From Phycomyces nitens (taxonomy: Eukaryota > Mucoromycota > Mucoromycetes > Mucorales > Phycomycetaceae): DNA of 64,000 nucleotides. The notes beneath the pieces are model-generated. The model searched no databases. It was not told the DNA's origin and worked only from the letters and a program-made list of their open reading frames with translations. The stretch spans positions 496,001 to 560,000 of the forward strand of contig JAHRBC010000008.1 of assembly GCA_022702545.1 (NCBI GenBank). The letters run 5' to 3'. Shown one piece after another: positions 38,881-49,932 of the stretch (position 1 is the stretch's first letter; each line of letters begins with the position of its first letter). The translations under genes and the position numbers were made by a program.

Positions 38881-41800
38881 CTAGTATTTTACCTTTTGTC
38901 TCATTACCTGCTTAAATCTCTGAGCTCAGGTACTATGGTAGGGTGTCTATAAATTTAATATAACAGCACCATTATCTCTCTTTAACTACGAATTAGCATA
39001 ATGTCTAAAAGAAAAACCCAAGATCTCCCAATAGCCTTGGTGATAGAGAACAAGAGCTTTACATTAACATTCAAAGAAATAGAATAAGAAGGCAGAATGA
39101 GGTATGGTTCAATGTTATTGGATTGCAATCATGATTTCTCCAACTCTATTGCAATTTATGCGACAATGAAACAAGGTACCTATTTATATATATATATATA
39201 AGCGCGTATTATTTATTAACAATGTCTTTAAAAAAAATATCAAGAACAACAAAAAGAGATCAAAGAGATTTGATTACTTTGAGTGGTAATGAGTAGTTTT
39301 TTTTTAAAAAAAAAAACCTTGCAATAAAACCGTTAATTAACTCTAGGCTCTCTAGGATTACCAGAAATAACATATACGATCTTTTCGATAAGAGAAATAG
39401 TTCTCATACTGACAATTTGCCTCAAGATATCATACTTAAATCCGAGGAAATGAACAAGAACCAGTCCAATATCGAGAATACAGTTTCAAGAAAGATATCC
39501 AGCATAATGGAAAAATATCTTTCTTTAAAGGAAAAAACTCGGTGGAATCTAAAGGTTCCATACTGTTAATAATGTGGAACGTGCTCAGAAAGAAGTTTAT
39601 CGATTCATGTAAGTGTATTTCTTTGGCAGGCAAAGGTGAATAAAATAATAATGGCCATCTTATTTTTTTTTTCAAGTTTAAGCCAACACGTATATAAATC
39701 AAACTTGTTTTCAAATGCCAGCATAAACAACTATTCTGAAGAAGATTTCAAGTTGAAATTCTGGGCCCATATATATTTGAAGAAGTATTTGGGTACAGCA
39801 ACGTCAGCTTGAGATGGGAAGTCGTCTATGAAAACTCATTAAAATTAGGCACTAAATCCTTCAAAAATGAATTTCATTTTCATATTCTCCTTTAGCCAAC
39901 TGAAACTAAAGCACCATTCTAATTATAATTATTGACTATATATGTGTAGGGCTAATACCGTTCCTGGGTGCTTGAGCAAGACAAACATCACTTCAAAGAT
40001 GGATCTTCGTATCACTGCTTCATCAGTACCTTTATATTATCCATTGACCGAATTCGCCAAAAAATGCGCGTCTCGAAAATATTACTTGAACAAGCTAAAG
40101 TTGGTTTTGGTGTCAAAGCTTCATCTAAACACACTGCTGAAGAACACCAAGTTTAAAAAGACTGATTTGAATGACACTTGCTGCATCTTGTTTTGGTAAA
40201 AACAAAGCAATATATGCTGGTAAATGACATTACCTTCTCATACCCTATGACCAAATCCCAGGTGAATGAAGGTGGGATTGAGCAACTAGTCAATGTTCTC
40301 TCGTACATCAAGGTAGCATTTCATGACTATTACTCATGGGATAGCCAGCTCAACTGTTCTTACATCATTATAGAGATCAGTATTGGAGATGAAGGGTTAA
40401 ATCGATGATGTACAAACAAAAAAGCACAAGTAAAATCGATGACCTATTGGGTCTGAACCCAGTAGCCAAGGCCCAACAATGGGAAACAAGTGTTATCTGG
40501 CCAGACATGTTGGTTTTAAAATATAACTGCAATTGGGATGAGTATACCAAAGATACTGAAGATATCAATGAAGAGGAAGTGGATACAAATTATGGTGAAG
40601 AAAATTGAAATAATAGACAAGGCTATTATTAAATCGAAAATCTATCGTAAATTACAGTTAATTATGCAATGTTGTGAGGTTTATGGATCTTTAGTATACG
40701 GTGCGGGATAATCTGGAGGCTTCTTTTTTTTTTATAAAGATTGAAGTTATACGCATGGAGTAGAAGATGTATTGGGAATGTGGCGAGGCAGTGATACACA
40801 ACGATATGATGGAAGATACCAACTGGGTGTTTTTCTATGCATCTCAGACAATCAAAAGTGTCCGGAGTGTCCTATATTCTCTCCAACGAATATAGACTTT
40901 AACGGAAAGAGATATTTTATTCAACTAACTAATGGTAGATTAATATGAGAAAGGTCTCTATTGTGTTATTATCTACCGAAACAACCTCATTTATGATCCT
41001 GATATATATTCCTCTGGCTATGCCAAACAGTCTGATGTATCGATCCGGACAGTTTCGCAATTAGTTTATTTTAAAAGCGGATTAGTAAAAAACAGGCTTC
41101 TCCAGTAAATACATGTTTTGTCTTCCAGATCCAGGAAGCCTGTTTACCGACGCATTCACAATCCCTTAGAACCAATTTCATTTTCCCTACTTTAACCCTT
41201 GCCGGAACTTGATCAACCGATCCTTCAAAAAAGTATACAGGAGAGACTGTTGCTAGTAGCACTGCTCACACCTTGGTGCCCCAGGAATTTTTGGCTCTCC
41301 AAGATATAGTCCCTCAGCATAATCTCTTATTGCTTAACTAGTTGCTCATCTTCCTTCTAGAACCAACCGCAACTTGGCCACTGAACAACACCATTTGGAC
41401 ACTCGCTGTCTGGAGTTTATCAGTTCAAAATATGATCACTCTAAACTAAATAACAATGCTTAATTTGATCCTTATTAACCATTACTTGCGAAACAATCTT
41501 CAAAACAAGTCCTACAGACAGGATAAGATATTCTTCATAAAATAAAACATTAAAAAACAAGTTTCACGGCAATATTTTACGCTCATCGACCTGATCAATC
41601 GTTAATCAGCTTACACGCTATTCACTCGTATCAAAACCAAAACTGGACAGGCAAAAACCAATCAATATTATTCTGGCCAAGCCCCACCTTGATCAACGGC
41701 TTTGTCCCATATATAATTTTCCACTTCTCTCTTAGCGTCAATCTTCTTGTCACGCTACAGCTTTGTTCATCAATTACTTACGACCAAATAAAAAAAACTC

Positions 41801-43390
41801 GGTATTCATATAATGCAATTATGGATCTCCAAACTTATTCATTTATTTACCATGGAACACCAATTATTTTTACAATTGATTGCTTCTTCACTGATACTTC
41901 AGTCAGATATCTCAAAGGGTAATATTTTCACAATGGGTAATCGGGTTTCTTCAATTAGGTTTGAAACCCATTACTATTGTAAACACTTTGATTTTGATTT
42001 TATCAACAATCTTATCACTAGTGGAAATAATGACCAGGAGAACCTGAGTGCAGAGGGAATTTTCATTGATGCCTGGATAATGCAATAATTTTTAATAATT
42101 TATATATTTTAAATACTTTCAAGTCTAGGACTTTCCATGAAAGTTTTTATTCTTATTTTATATTCTGACTAGGCAGGGTATTCGAGGTTAAATCAAGTCT
42201 GCCTGAATACTGTTGGCTTTTATTATTATTAGTATTATTATTATTTTAAAAAAAGTCTCGATACTGAATTAATAAAGACAAATATCACTGATCTGTGATC
42301 AAATATAACTATTATATGTACACAAAGTATATTTTTTATATCGTATCATATATGTACGGAATATATTAATAAACATTTCCCAGAAAGAGAATATTATTCA
42401 ATAATAGTATAAATTTGACTATTAAATCTTATAGACATGAGTTTCTGGTTGTACCGTAAATGTTGGAACTATTTTTGAATCAAATAAATTAAGCTGTCCA
42501 ATGCATCGGGTTTGACTCAACCAATAGGTGTAAAAAGTCATTTTTTTAAGAATAAAACAGGCTCTTTCACCTGCAGCCTTTACATTAACCCATTTGACTC
42601 TAGACGTGTTATATGAGTATCCGTAGTATCTAATGGCGTAAAGTAATTGACGAGACAGATATACACAGCATTTACAAATACAATAAAAAAATTATCAATT
42701 ATGTCTGTGTAAATTTCTACCAGCCACAGCCGATTCTTTAAATCCAAAAATAGAAAAAACAAGGAGCCAATAGAATTCATTTTATTTTTGATTTCGTTGA
42801 TTATATATGAACAGGTCCATGTCAATTGCACAGTAAAAGGAAAACATGCGAGTGGTTGAGGATTATTGAAGACAGCTCTGCAAAATAGAACATTAATTCC
42901 TTTTGAGTTGATTGAACTACAAGGCCTAGTATGATATCAAGCTACTTGGAATTACATCAGACAATATAAAACATTTAGCTTGAAATTTATAGTGTATATA
43001 TTTTTTTGCTTATATTTTCATAAGGCTAGGTATGGACTAAAACGCGCTTCTTTTAAAGAATATGTAGAGTAGCTACACGTGCATTGTCTTGGCAATATAG
43101 TAAAAGGTCTATGAATACAATAAGTCGCCGTATTCTATCAATTGGGTACCTAATAATACGATATATATATCACCCATGGGTAGGACAGCGTGTCTGTGTT
43201 TTGTAATTTTTCTAGCTTTGGGCAAATTAATTAATAGGAAATCAAGCTCAATTATCTAATCACTAAGATCCCGCAAGTATTTTTTTTGTTGAAGATCTCT
43301 AGTATATAAGACGAACTTCCCACCACATCTTGACACAAGTATCCACCTCTTCTCATCCCATCCCATCCCTTTCCTTTCCTCCCTCTCAAA
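38881..43390. other. 4.5-kb AT-rich region with unrecognised decayed ORFs
   Basis: No intact gene is supported. Short open pieces between about 39,000 and 40,610 suggest remains of a coding element: an ATG-led stretch at 39001, a 76-codon piece at 40178 and a 67-codon piece at 40405 ending in an acidic tail. I could not assign them to a family. The remainder (41,000-43,300) is AT-rich, with a (TTA)n run near 42223-42245. Confidence 0.5.
43303..43310 (+). promoter_or_regulatory. TATA box of LysM gene 2
   Basis: TATATAAG lies 81 bp upstream of the ATG of the second LysM gene, followed by a C/T-rich leader (tcatcccatcccatccc region). Confidence 0.6.
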
Positions 43391-43966
43391 ATGAAGTTTA
43401 CTCTCCTTGCCGTATCTGCCTTCTTGTTTGCCAGCATGGTCTCAGCTGCCCCCTCTACCGTCTGCGCTGGAAAGCATGTTGGTTAGTCTAAATTATTTCA
43501 AATATTCATAATTTCGTACATTTCCTAATCTATTGTGTGATTTCCAGCTACCAAGAGCGAGACTTGCGCTTCTATTGCCAAGCACTACAAGATCAGTGTT
43601 AAGGAGTTCCAGCAGTGGAATACCGGCCTTGGTTCCAACGCCAAGAAATGTGGCAAGATCACCTCTGGAAAGTCCTACTGCGTCAAGCGCGGCCCAAAGA
43701 AGGTTACCAAGACCACTCAGAAGGCAGCTACTAAGACTGCCAAGACTGGTTCTGCCAGTACCAATGGCCTTCACCTTGCATCCCACACTGACCCTAACTG
43801 CAAGAAATACTACACTGTCCTCGCCAACGATGGCTGTGAAAGCGTTGCCAAGAAGAATGGTATCACCCAGGCCCAGCTCTTCAAGTACAACACCGGCCTT
43901 CACCACGTTGGCGAGCACCTTTGCGACAACCTTGACACCGGTAGAGCTTATTGCGTTGCCGTTTAA
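43391..43966 (+). CDS. Secreted double-LysM protein (paralogue 2)
   Basis: Two exons (43391..43481, 43548..43966) encode 169 residues. The signal peptide is MKFTLLAVSAFLFASMVSA. LysM 1 (about 25-78) has ETCASIAKHYKISVKEFQQW and GKSYCVKRG. LysM 2 (about 115-169) has PNCKKYYTVLANDGC, LFKYNTGLHHVG and GRAYCVAV. A short Lys/Thr-rich linker joins them. Exon 1 is 91 nt, as in the paralogue at 35.4 kb, with the same phase-1 intron after codon 30, and both C termini share a CDNLDTG(K/R)AYCVA core, so the two arose by duplication. The codons are rich in C and G at third positions, suggesting high expression, unlike the A/T-ending paralogue. A chitin-binding secreted or wall protein is the likely role. 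Confidence 0.93.
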
Positions 43967-44379
43967 AGTTGAAATTATCATCTTTTCATTTTACAATGCT
44001 TTTCCAAGAAAAAGTTAATTTGTCTAAAATGATATCAATAAAGTGCACTTTTAATTGAATGATATACATGGTCTAATAAGTGACCATCTATGCATGTTTT
44101 TAGAGCATATGAAATATTTAGAGTAAAGGAATAGGCTTTCAGATAAAAGCATTATTAGATGGGTCTCTACCAATTGTCTCTATCTTTTCATTATTTGATC
44201 TCCTAGTCTAACATAACTCTGGGTACAAATATAACATCTGGACTTTACTTTAGCTATAAGAAATATAAGCTAATTAAACATATATCCCAATTTTTGGACA
44301 TACACTCTTTTTATTATTATTATTATTATTTTAAACCAATCTCTTTATCGAGACATCTATCCCAATAAGTTTCAGCATG

Positions 44380-45478
44380 TAGGACCCATCCCTTACAGTA
44401 ATCTGGAGTGACTTTAGAGGTAGCCTCGTTTGTTTATAACATCAACTACAAAAGCAGAGTGATGTATTCTACAATTATCTAAAACAATGAATGTACCTTT
44501 TTCATAATGTTTGTTCAAAACGTCCATACCTGAATCCATGAATCGAACAATATGGTAGGCGGTTGTCCCCTTGGGAACCTTCTTTTTTGATATTCTTACC
44601 TGCATCCGGAGTACTCGCTTTTCTTTTCTTGCTTGTTTGTTGCGAGCCAAATTCTTTCTCGATCTGAGCTGCATCGCTCTTCTTCAATGGCTCAACCTTT
44701 AAAAAATCGATGATTCCACGAGCAGAAATACAGCCTACAATAATAATGTTTACGCCTTTCTGAGTGTGCACCTTCACAATTGCTGGGTCACCTTTTTCTT
44801 GATAATCAACACCAGCTGCTTTCCATTGTGTGATGATGCCAAAGCGAAGACTCAGAGTTCTTGAGTGCATCTCTTTCTGCGGTATATTTTGATGCTTGCT
44901 TCAGTGATAGACTAAATTTTTCGTGAATATGCTTATATAACCCAGGAATCGAAATTGTGAGGTCTGGAAATGCCTCGCAAAGCTTGATCTGTGCTTCCTC
45001 CAGCACTATGGAAGGGTTGTTGTCGAAAAGATTGATAAAAAAAAGCAGAATGCTCAGGAAAAAGCTTTTTAGCCTTATTGTTCGTTTTTCTAGGATTGTT
45101 TCCATGTAGAACAGTCCCGTCACTAGCATTAAACTCGTTTATCAATTCGTAAGCAGTGCTTCGAGGTATGCCAGCAACTTCAGTAGCTTTGGGAACAGAT
45201 AAACCCTCTTTATACATGACATGGATGAGACGTTCTACGTTGCTTGGTCCCCAATTTTTATTCTTTCTTGTTGTTTTGATCGAAACGAGCTCCATATCTT
45301 CAGCAAGGTCGTTGACGACTTCCTCCATGTGTACCTCTTGGACTTTCTGCATTTCATCATAATCTAGAATCATCTCCACTGCGCCATACTTCATGGCAGT
45401 TGTTTCCAAATCCATGTCATCTTCATTGTCTTTAGACGTGTAATTATTGGCAGTAGGCTGATAATGTATATAACCCAT
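44380..45478 (-). pseudogene. Dead IS630/Tc1-like DDE transposase
   Basis: Minus-strand pieces in successive frames give an ordered transposase. The N terminus starts at MGYIHYQPTAN (45478). It has a helix-turn-helix of the homeodomain type (NVERLIHVMYKEGLSVPKA, TEVAGIPRSTAYELINEF). A second segment follows (SIVLEEAQIKLCEAFPDLTI, HIHEKFSLSLKQASKYTAER), and then the DDE core part GVNIIIVGCISARGIIDF and GTFIVLDNCRIHHSAFVVD. The expected first catalytic Asp block appears deleted between GVDYQ and KGDPAIVKV. The frame ends soon after NKRGYL, before the third catalytic region, and there are at least two frameshifts. It cannot be active. Confidence 0.75.
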
Positions 45479-45519
45479 AGTTTATAGATGTTGGCGAAAG
45501 AAAATAAAAAAAGTTTCAG

Positions 45520-45575
45520 CAACGTCTTTAATCCGTCTTTGGAATTTAAATATTCAACCATCTTTCAACCGTCTG
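45520..45575 (+). repeat. Isolated diverged copies of the 11-bp repeat unit
   Basis: Two pairs of units matching the 59-63 kb array occur here: AACGTC and AATCCGTC ending 11 bp apart (45526, 45537), then CAACCATC and TTTCAACCGTC ending 11 bp apart (45562, 45573). The same sequence and same spacing make chance unlikely. Confidence 0.7.
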
Positions 45576-45581
45576 TGTAAT

Positions 45582-45729
45582 ACTGGTTTTTTCCTTCGAG
45601 TTTGGCGCAGTGGTGAATAATTATTGGTGTTTTTTTCCTCTGGACCTTCTGCTTTAGATCACCAGTAATTATTCATTACTGTGCCAATTAATGTTGTCAA
45701 ACCCGCCAAATTCCAAGGAAAAAACCAGT
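45582..45729. repeat. Imperfect inverted repeat (possible MITE or element end)
   Basis: The left arm begins ACTGGTTTTTTCCTT and the right arm ends AAGGAAAAAACCAGT. The arms (45582-45629 and 45660-45729) pair over most of their length around a short loop, including TTTGGCG/CGCCAAA and GAATAATTA/TAATTATTC blocks, with an extra stretch in the right arm. It could be a hairpin-type miniature element. No target duplication could be fixed. Confidence 0.7.
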
Positions 45730-45733
45730 AGTG

Positions 45734-46403
45734 AGACTATTTTTCCGGTTCGGACTAAGCAGTCTGTACGTAAGAAGTGACGTGGATTGCGCCCAAATCG
45801 CTAGATTGTTGTCCCACCTCTGAGGAGTGGGATATGAAATAGGGTCACGGACCAACTTGATAAAAACAACTTCTTTCTCGTTGTTTATTTTGGAGGGTAT
45901 CTTGGATAGAACCCTAGAGTGACACTGAGACGCATGTAGCTGCCCAGATACTGGATTTCTGTAATGGAGCTATATCTGTTCCAAGTAACCAGGACGTAGG
46001 CTTTCCCCTCTGCCATCTGAGAAGATTCTCGCAAACCGGCCCCACACAGCCTCACCACGGCTATGGCGAACACTATGGCACCCCCTCCCTTTGGAAACAG
46101 TGGCCAAGGACCTTCTACAATTACTCTGTTCTTGAGTTGGAAACACCCACTTCCATCGCTCTTGAATCTGTTACTCCTTGATCCCTGTCCAACATTACGC
46201 GTCTTTGGTCTGTCTTCGGGTTTTAAAAAGTACCAGGAGTTTCGCTTCCGTCCCCCCAAAGGGGGGCTCAATACCGGTTTGGCTCAGTTGCAGACTCTGC
46301 AACTTATATGTTTCTACTGGTAAAAAAATATCGTTTGCTTGGCACCCAGAAAAATATTTTTCAACCGTGAATAATATTTACTGCATTGACGATCAAGGCA
46401 ATA
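45734..46403. other. Unclassified region with higher GC
   Basis: About 670 bp noticeably less AT-rich than its surroundings. A 128-codon minus-strand open frame (45885-46271) has no recognisable domain. The stretch might be a solo LTR or other element relic, but no TG...CA ends, target duplication or second copy could be shown. Confidence 0.35.
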
Positions 46404-47781
46404 CACTCACCTGAAATAGGTCATCGAATGGAATTTGCATATTTTTGATTATTTTCTAGTAATTTTTATATCTTTTTCCTTTTCTTTTCAATAATCTTCA
46501 TAATAAAATATCTTCAGAATAAAGCCGAACATTATGAAAAGATAGTTTTATATATTTTTGATACAATTATAAAAAAAAAGTTTCTAGTATCTAGTTACTG
46601 CACCTTTCTTTGCAATAACTTCTTGGACCCGATTTGGCATGCTGGCTACCAAATTCTCCAAAACTTGAAGAGGTATCTCTAACCATGTTCTGTGAATGAC
46701 TGCCTCGAGCTCATCCACATTGGTTACTTTTTCTCTATTTTGGTGAAGTTTCTGCGCAAGATGAGCCCAGATATGCTCAATAGGATTGAGATCTGGGCTC
46801 TGTGCAGGCCAAAAGTCAAAGCTACTCAAGAGACACCTCTCTTTCTTATACCATGTGGCATAAGCACCAGTATGGCAGGGAGCGTCATCTTCTTGGAACA
46901 AAAACTGCCTGTTTGTATCCCTGGCGAGTTCTTCATACCATGGGAGAAAGTGTTCGGCCAGGCAGTCAACGTACTTGTCTTGGTCGATGTCTCCTTAAGG
47001 TAACCAAAGGGCCAAGACCCCCTCCCCAGAAACAACCCCATACCATGACAGAGCCCTTGCCAAACTTGTACGTACTGACCATATTCTCATCGGCATACCT
47101 CTCCCCCTTCTTTCTGATGACTCGGATATTGTCACCATTGCCAATAACAAGAAATCTGGACTCATTCGACCAGACAGCTGATTTCCACTGGTCAACTGTC
47201 CAATTGACCTTGTCCTGGCACCATTTCAACCGATTTTCCTTGTGTCTTTCGGTCATACCAGGCTTATGTGCTGGTACATGGGATCCATAGCCAAGAAGTT
47301 TCATGTTTTTATGAGAATGTCACCATTGACATTGAACTTCCTACATCCACTAATCTCTGATGCTGGACTGCAATTGAGACGAATGGCTCTTTGCGAAATG
47401 AGCAAACCATCGCGGATTGAGTTCGCTTTGTGACCTTTGGAGTGGCTCCCAGGTGTTTAGAGGGCACGGAAATGTCTTTATCTCTAAAGGCTTTTATGAC
47501 ATTTCCAACAGTACTGATTGTAATGTCAAGGGATGTCGAAATCTCAGAGTAAGTAGCGTCTTTTTCCCATTGACCTATAATTCGGCCCCTCATGAACGCA
47601 TCCAACTCCTGTATTTTGGGCTTTTGGTTACTGTTGTAATAATGAGACATTTTATGGGCTGTTTTTGTTTAAATAAAAGAGTTTGGTGTGTTTATAAAGA
47701 AAAGAAGATAAAGATATGGTAAAAAAAAAAGGAAAATATCTGAAATTGAAACTCCGTCCCATGACCTATTTTAGGTGAGTG
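46404..47781 (-). mobile_element. Tc1/mariner element with terminal inverted repeats and TA duplication
   Basis: The element is flanked by TA on both sides (46402-46403 and 47782-47783). Its ends are about 36-bp inverted repeats: the left begins CACTCACCTGAAATAGGTCA and the right, reverse complemented, begins CACTCACCTAAAATAGGTCA. They differ at only a few positions. The size (1,378 bp) and TA target site are as expected for Tc1-like elements. Confidence 0.9.
46584..47650 (-). pseudogene. Inactivated Tc1-like transposase
   Basis: The minus-strand reading starts MSHYYNSNQKPKIQELDAF (47650) with a helix-turn-helix (DATYSEISTSLDITISTVGN). It continues in another frame with WTVDQWKSAVWSNESRF and VMVWGCFWGGGLGPL, and in a third with RQFLFQEDDAPCHTGA and QSPDLNPIEHIWAHL, ending at ITRY-like residues near 46584. 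Two frame changes break the gene. The first catalytic Asp, normally in WSDESRF, is Asn here, while the second Asp and the final Glu (DD34E type) are kept. Confidence 0.88.
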
Positions 47782-47783
47782 TA

Positions 47784-48172
47784 TGTCAGAGAATCAATTG
47801 GAATAGTGATTTTTATAAGCAAGCAAGACTTTTTACAAGACAACATCTAGTTTATTATTGTAAAACCCCTTTTGAAATAATTAATTGCTTAAAGAGTATA
47901 TATTTCTCTTTTTGATTTATTATAAATGATGTCAGTTCTGTAAGAGAGATGTAATGACGTATATTATAAAAGGCATATATGAACAAACATATGTTTGCAA
48001 TCCTGTAACCAGGAATGAGACAACTATTTCTGCTTATAGACAAATCCCAGTTTTGGGTGTCAATGCAAGCTATGTCATTTTGGCAGTTGATATTCTAAAA
48101 ATGATATATATTAAAATATGTTCCTGAGCCATTTGCCTTTCTTGTCAATTAAAAAGACTATTAAAAATCAAT
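47784..48172. other. intergenic region
   Basis: AT-rich 390 bp between the Tc1 element and the tnp2 gene. No gene is seen; it may hold the left end of the tnp2 element. Confidence 0.4.
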
Positions 48173-49521
48173 ATGTCCAGATACTCAGACAATCAAGTCG
48201 AATGCAAGTGTGCTATCTGCTCTTCTAATAACAGAGGCTTTGTCATGGTATCAACTCAAACATACCGAAGACATATCACCAATGATATTGTAAGAAGCTT
48301 TCAAGCTAGAAGTTCTTGTAAGTGTATGCCGTAAATTATTATTTTTTGTCATAATTAACCGTTTTCTTTAAAATATATAATTGTATTCTAAAGCTTCTCT
48401 GATGGTGAATGACAATGACATGGAGATTGACATTGAAGTCAATGATGCCGAAGAGAATGTTGAATGTAAGTATATAATTTTATTTACACAATATAATAAA
48501 TTGTAATCACTTGCAAGGATATTCTTTACATAACAGAATACAAATACTTGCCTTTTGCTCTTGCTATATTATTATTTTTAGTTGAAAGTGAAGATGCCGA
48601 TGACAATGAGTTGAATGGTTCGGACGATTCTGAAGATGAGGTTGAAGAACTTGAAGGTTAGTACAAAATAAATAAGCATATACCATATATTAATACAAAA
48701 ACCAAACAGAGCAATTTGAAACTTCTATGCCTGCAGACCCGCTTCATACCTTTGTTGCCACCTTTGCTGCTTTCTTCATCTCAAAGTATGTCGTCAATTC
48801 GGGTGGTTCGATCTTGATCAAGTTTCTGAACGAGGTCCTGTCTCACTTTGGCCAATCATTCCGCCTTCCATCTAGCTTGAGCGGCCTCAACTCAATGACT
48901 GGCATGACAGCTTTATCCAAGAGTATCCAGCGTTTTGTGGCATGCGGCGATTGTCACAAGACATACTTGGAGTCTGAAGGTGTTCCCCGATGCTGCGATC
49001 TCGAGAGGCTCTCTGGAAATACTTGTGGAAGCCAGCTCTTCCAGGCTCCTCCAGAAAACACGTCCTTGCCCAACAAGATATATATGTACAGCTCAGTAAT
49101 CAGTGCACTGTCAATCTTCTTCCGTTGCCTTGGATTTGAGGAAGCCATCAACCATTGGAGAGCAAGACACCAAGTTCTTGGAATGATGTTTGACATCTAT
49201 GATGGCGCCAAGTGGAGTGAGTTGAAAGATGCCAATGACAGGCAATTTGTGGATCATGAGCGATCTCTCATGCTTACCATGAACATCGATTGGTTTCAGC
49301 CTTTCGATGGGGTCACATACTCTTGCGGAGTCATCTATCTCTCTGTCAATAATCTGCCGAGGGCCAAACGTTATAAGAAAGAGAACGTTCTTCTCGTTGG
49401 TCTGATGCCTGGGCCAAAAGAAGCCAAAGCCAGTGAAATCAACCACTACCTCCGTCCCCTTGTCGCCGAGCTCAAATCCTTGTATGTGGGTGTGGTGATG
49501 CCAACGGCGCAGTGTCCTTCT
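48173..49521 (+). CDS. tnp2-type (CACTA-like) transposase, copy A, 3'-truncated
   Basis: Four exons in frame (48173..48317, 48394..48465, 48582..48656, 48710..49521) have clean splice signals. Exon 1 carries a C-x-C-x2-C...H zinc-binding start (ECKCAICSS ... RRHIT). Exons 2-3 are acidic. Exon 4 holds membrane-like helices, a CGDCHKTY...CCDL Cys cluster and the tnp2 core: RSLMLTMNIDWFQPFDG, YSCGVIYLSVNNLPR and LLVGLMPGPKEA. The Asp in MNIDWFQPF lies where tnp2 transposases have their first catalytic acid. The protein stops abruptly after QCPS, exactly where a CACTG-starting sequence begins, so it is cut by an insertion. No stop or frameshift occurs before that, unlike copy B. Confidence 0.8.
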
Positions 49522-49573
49522 CACTGCAAAAATTGCTCAGTTTCACGTATCACAAAGAATATTAATTATGTGT
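49522..49573 (+). repeat. CACTG terminal-repeat-like sequence
   Basis: Starts CACTGCAAAAATTGCTCAG directly at the break in tnp2 copy A and resembles the inverted sequence at 59301-59319 (ending TTTTCGCAGTG). The two may be the ends of the element carrying tnp2 copy B. The 3-bp flanks (TCT and TCA) differ by one base. Confidence 0.45.
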
Positions 49574-49767
49574 CACTGCAAAAGATATAGTCGATTTTAG
49601 TCACTAAAATGTGCTTATAATACCCCTGAAAGATCTTCTTTTAATATGATTTAAAGCAAATTTTAGAGACTAAAATAAGCTGCGTGATTTGATAAATGAT
49701 ATTCTTTTAGATACTAAAAGAGGTAGAATTCTAATTACCAATGTGGACGAAACGAAGGCTGAAAATG

Positions 49768-49848
49768 TGATACATGCTCTCTGAGCCACGCTTTATTTTC
49801 CTTTCTTAATAATAATAAAATGTTTCCCTTTCTTCCCTATATCTTCTA
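49768..49848 (+). repeat. DIRS left inverted terminal repeat
   Basis: Reverse complement of 53676-53757 with only a base or two of difference over about 80 bp. Confidence 0.9.
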
Positions 49849-49932
49849 AGCTAAGCTATATACTATTCAATTTTTTTTGAGGGAGGGAAATGATAACTAT
49901 AAATGATAATGTAATACTAATAAATCTGTTGG

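Noticed and set aside
46268..46320. tRNA-like stretch
   Set aside because: The sequence has short complementary blocks but lacks a full cloverleaf and consensus A and B boxes.
45734..46403. Solo LTR
   Set aside because: Higher GC and a polyA-like context are suggestive, but no TG/CA ends, primer site or flanking duplication could be shown.
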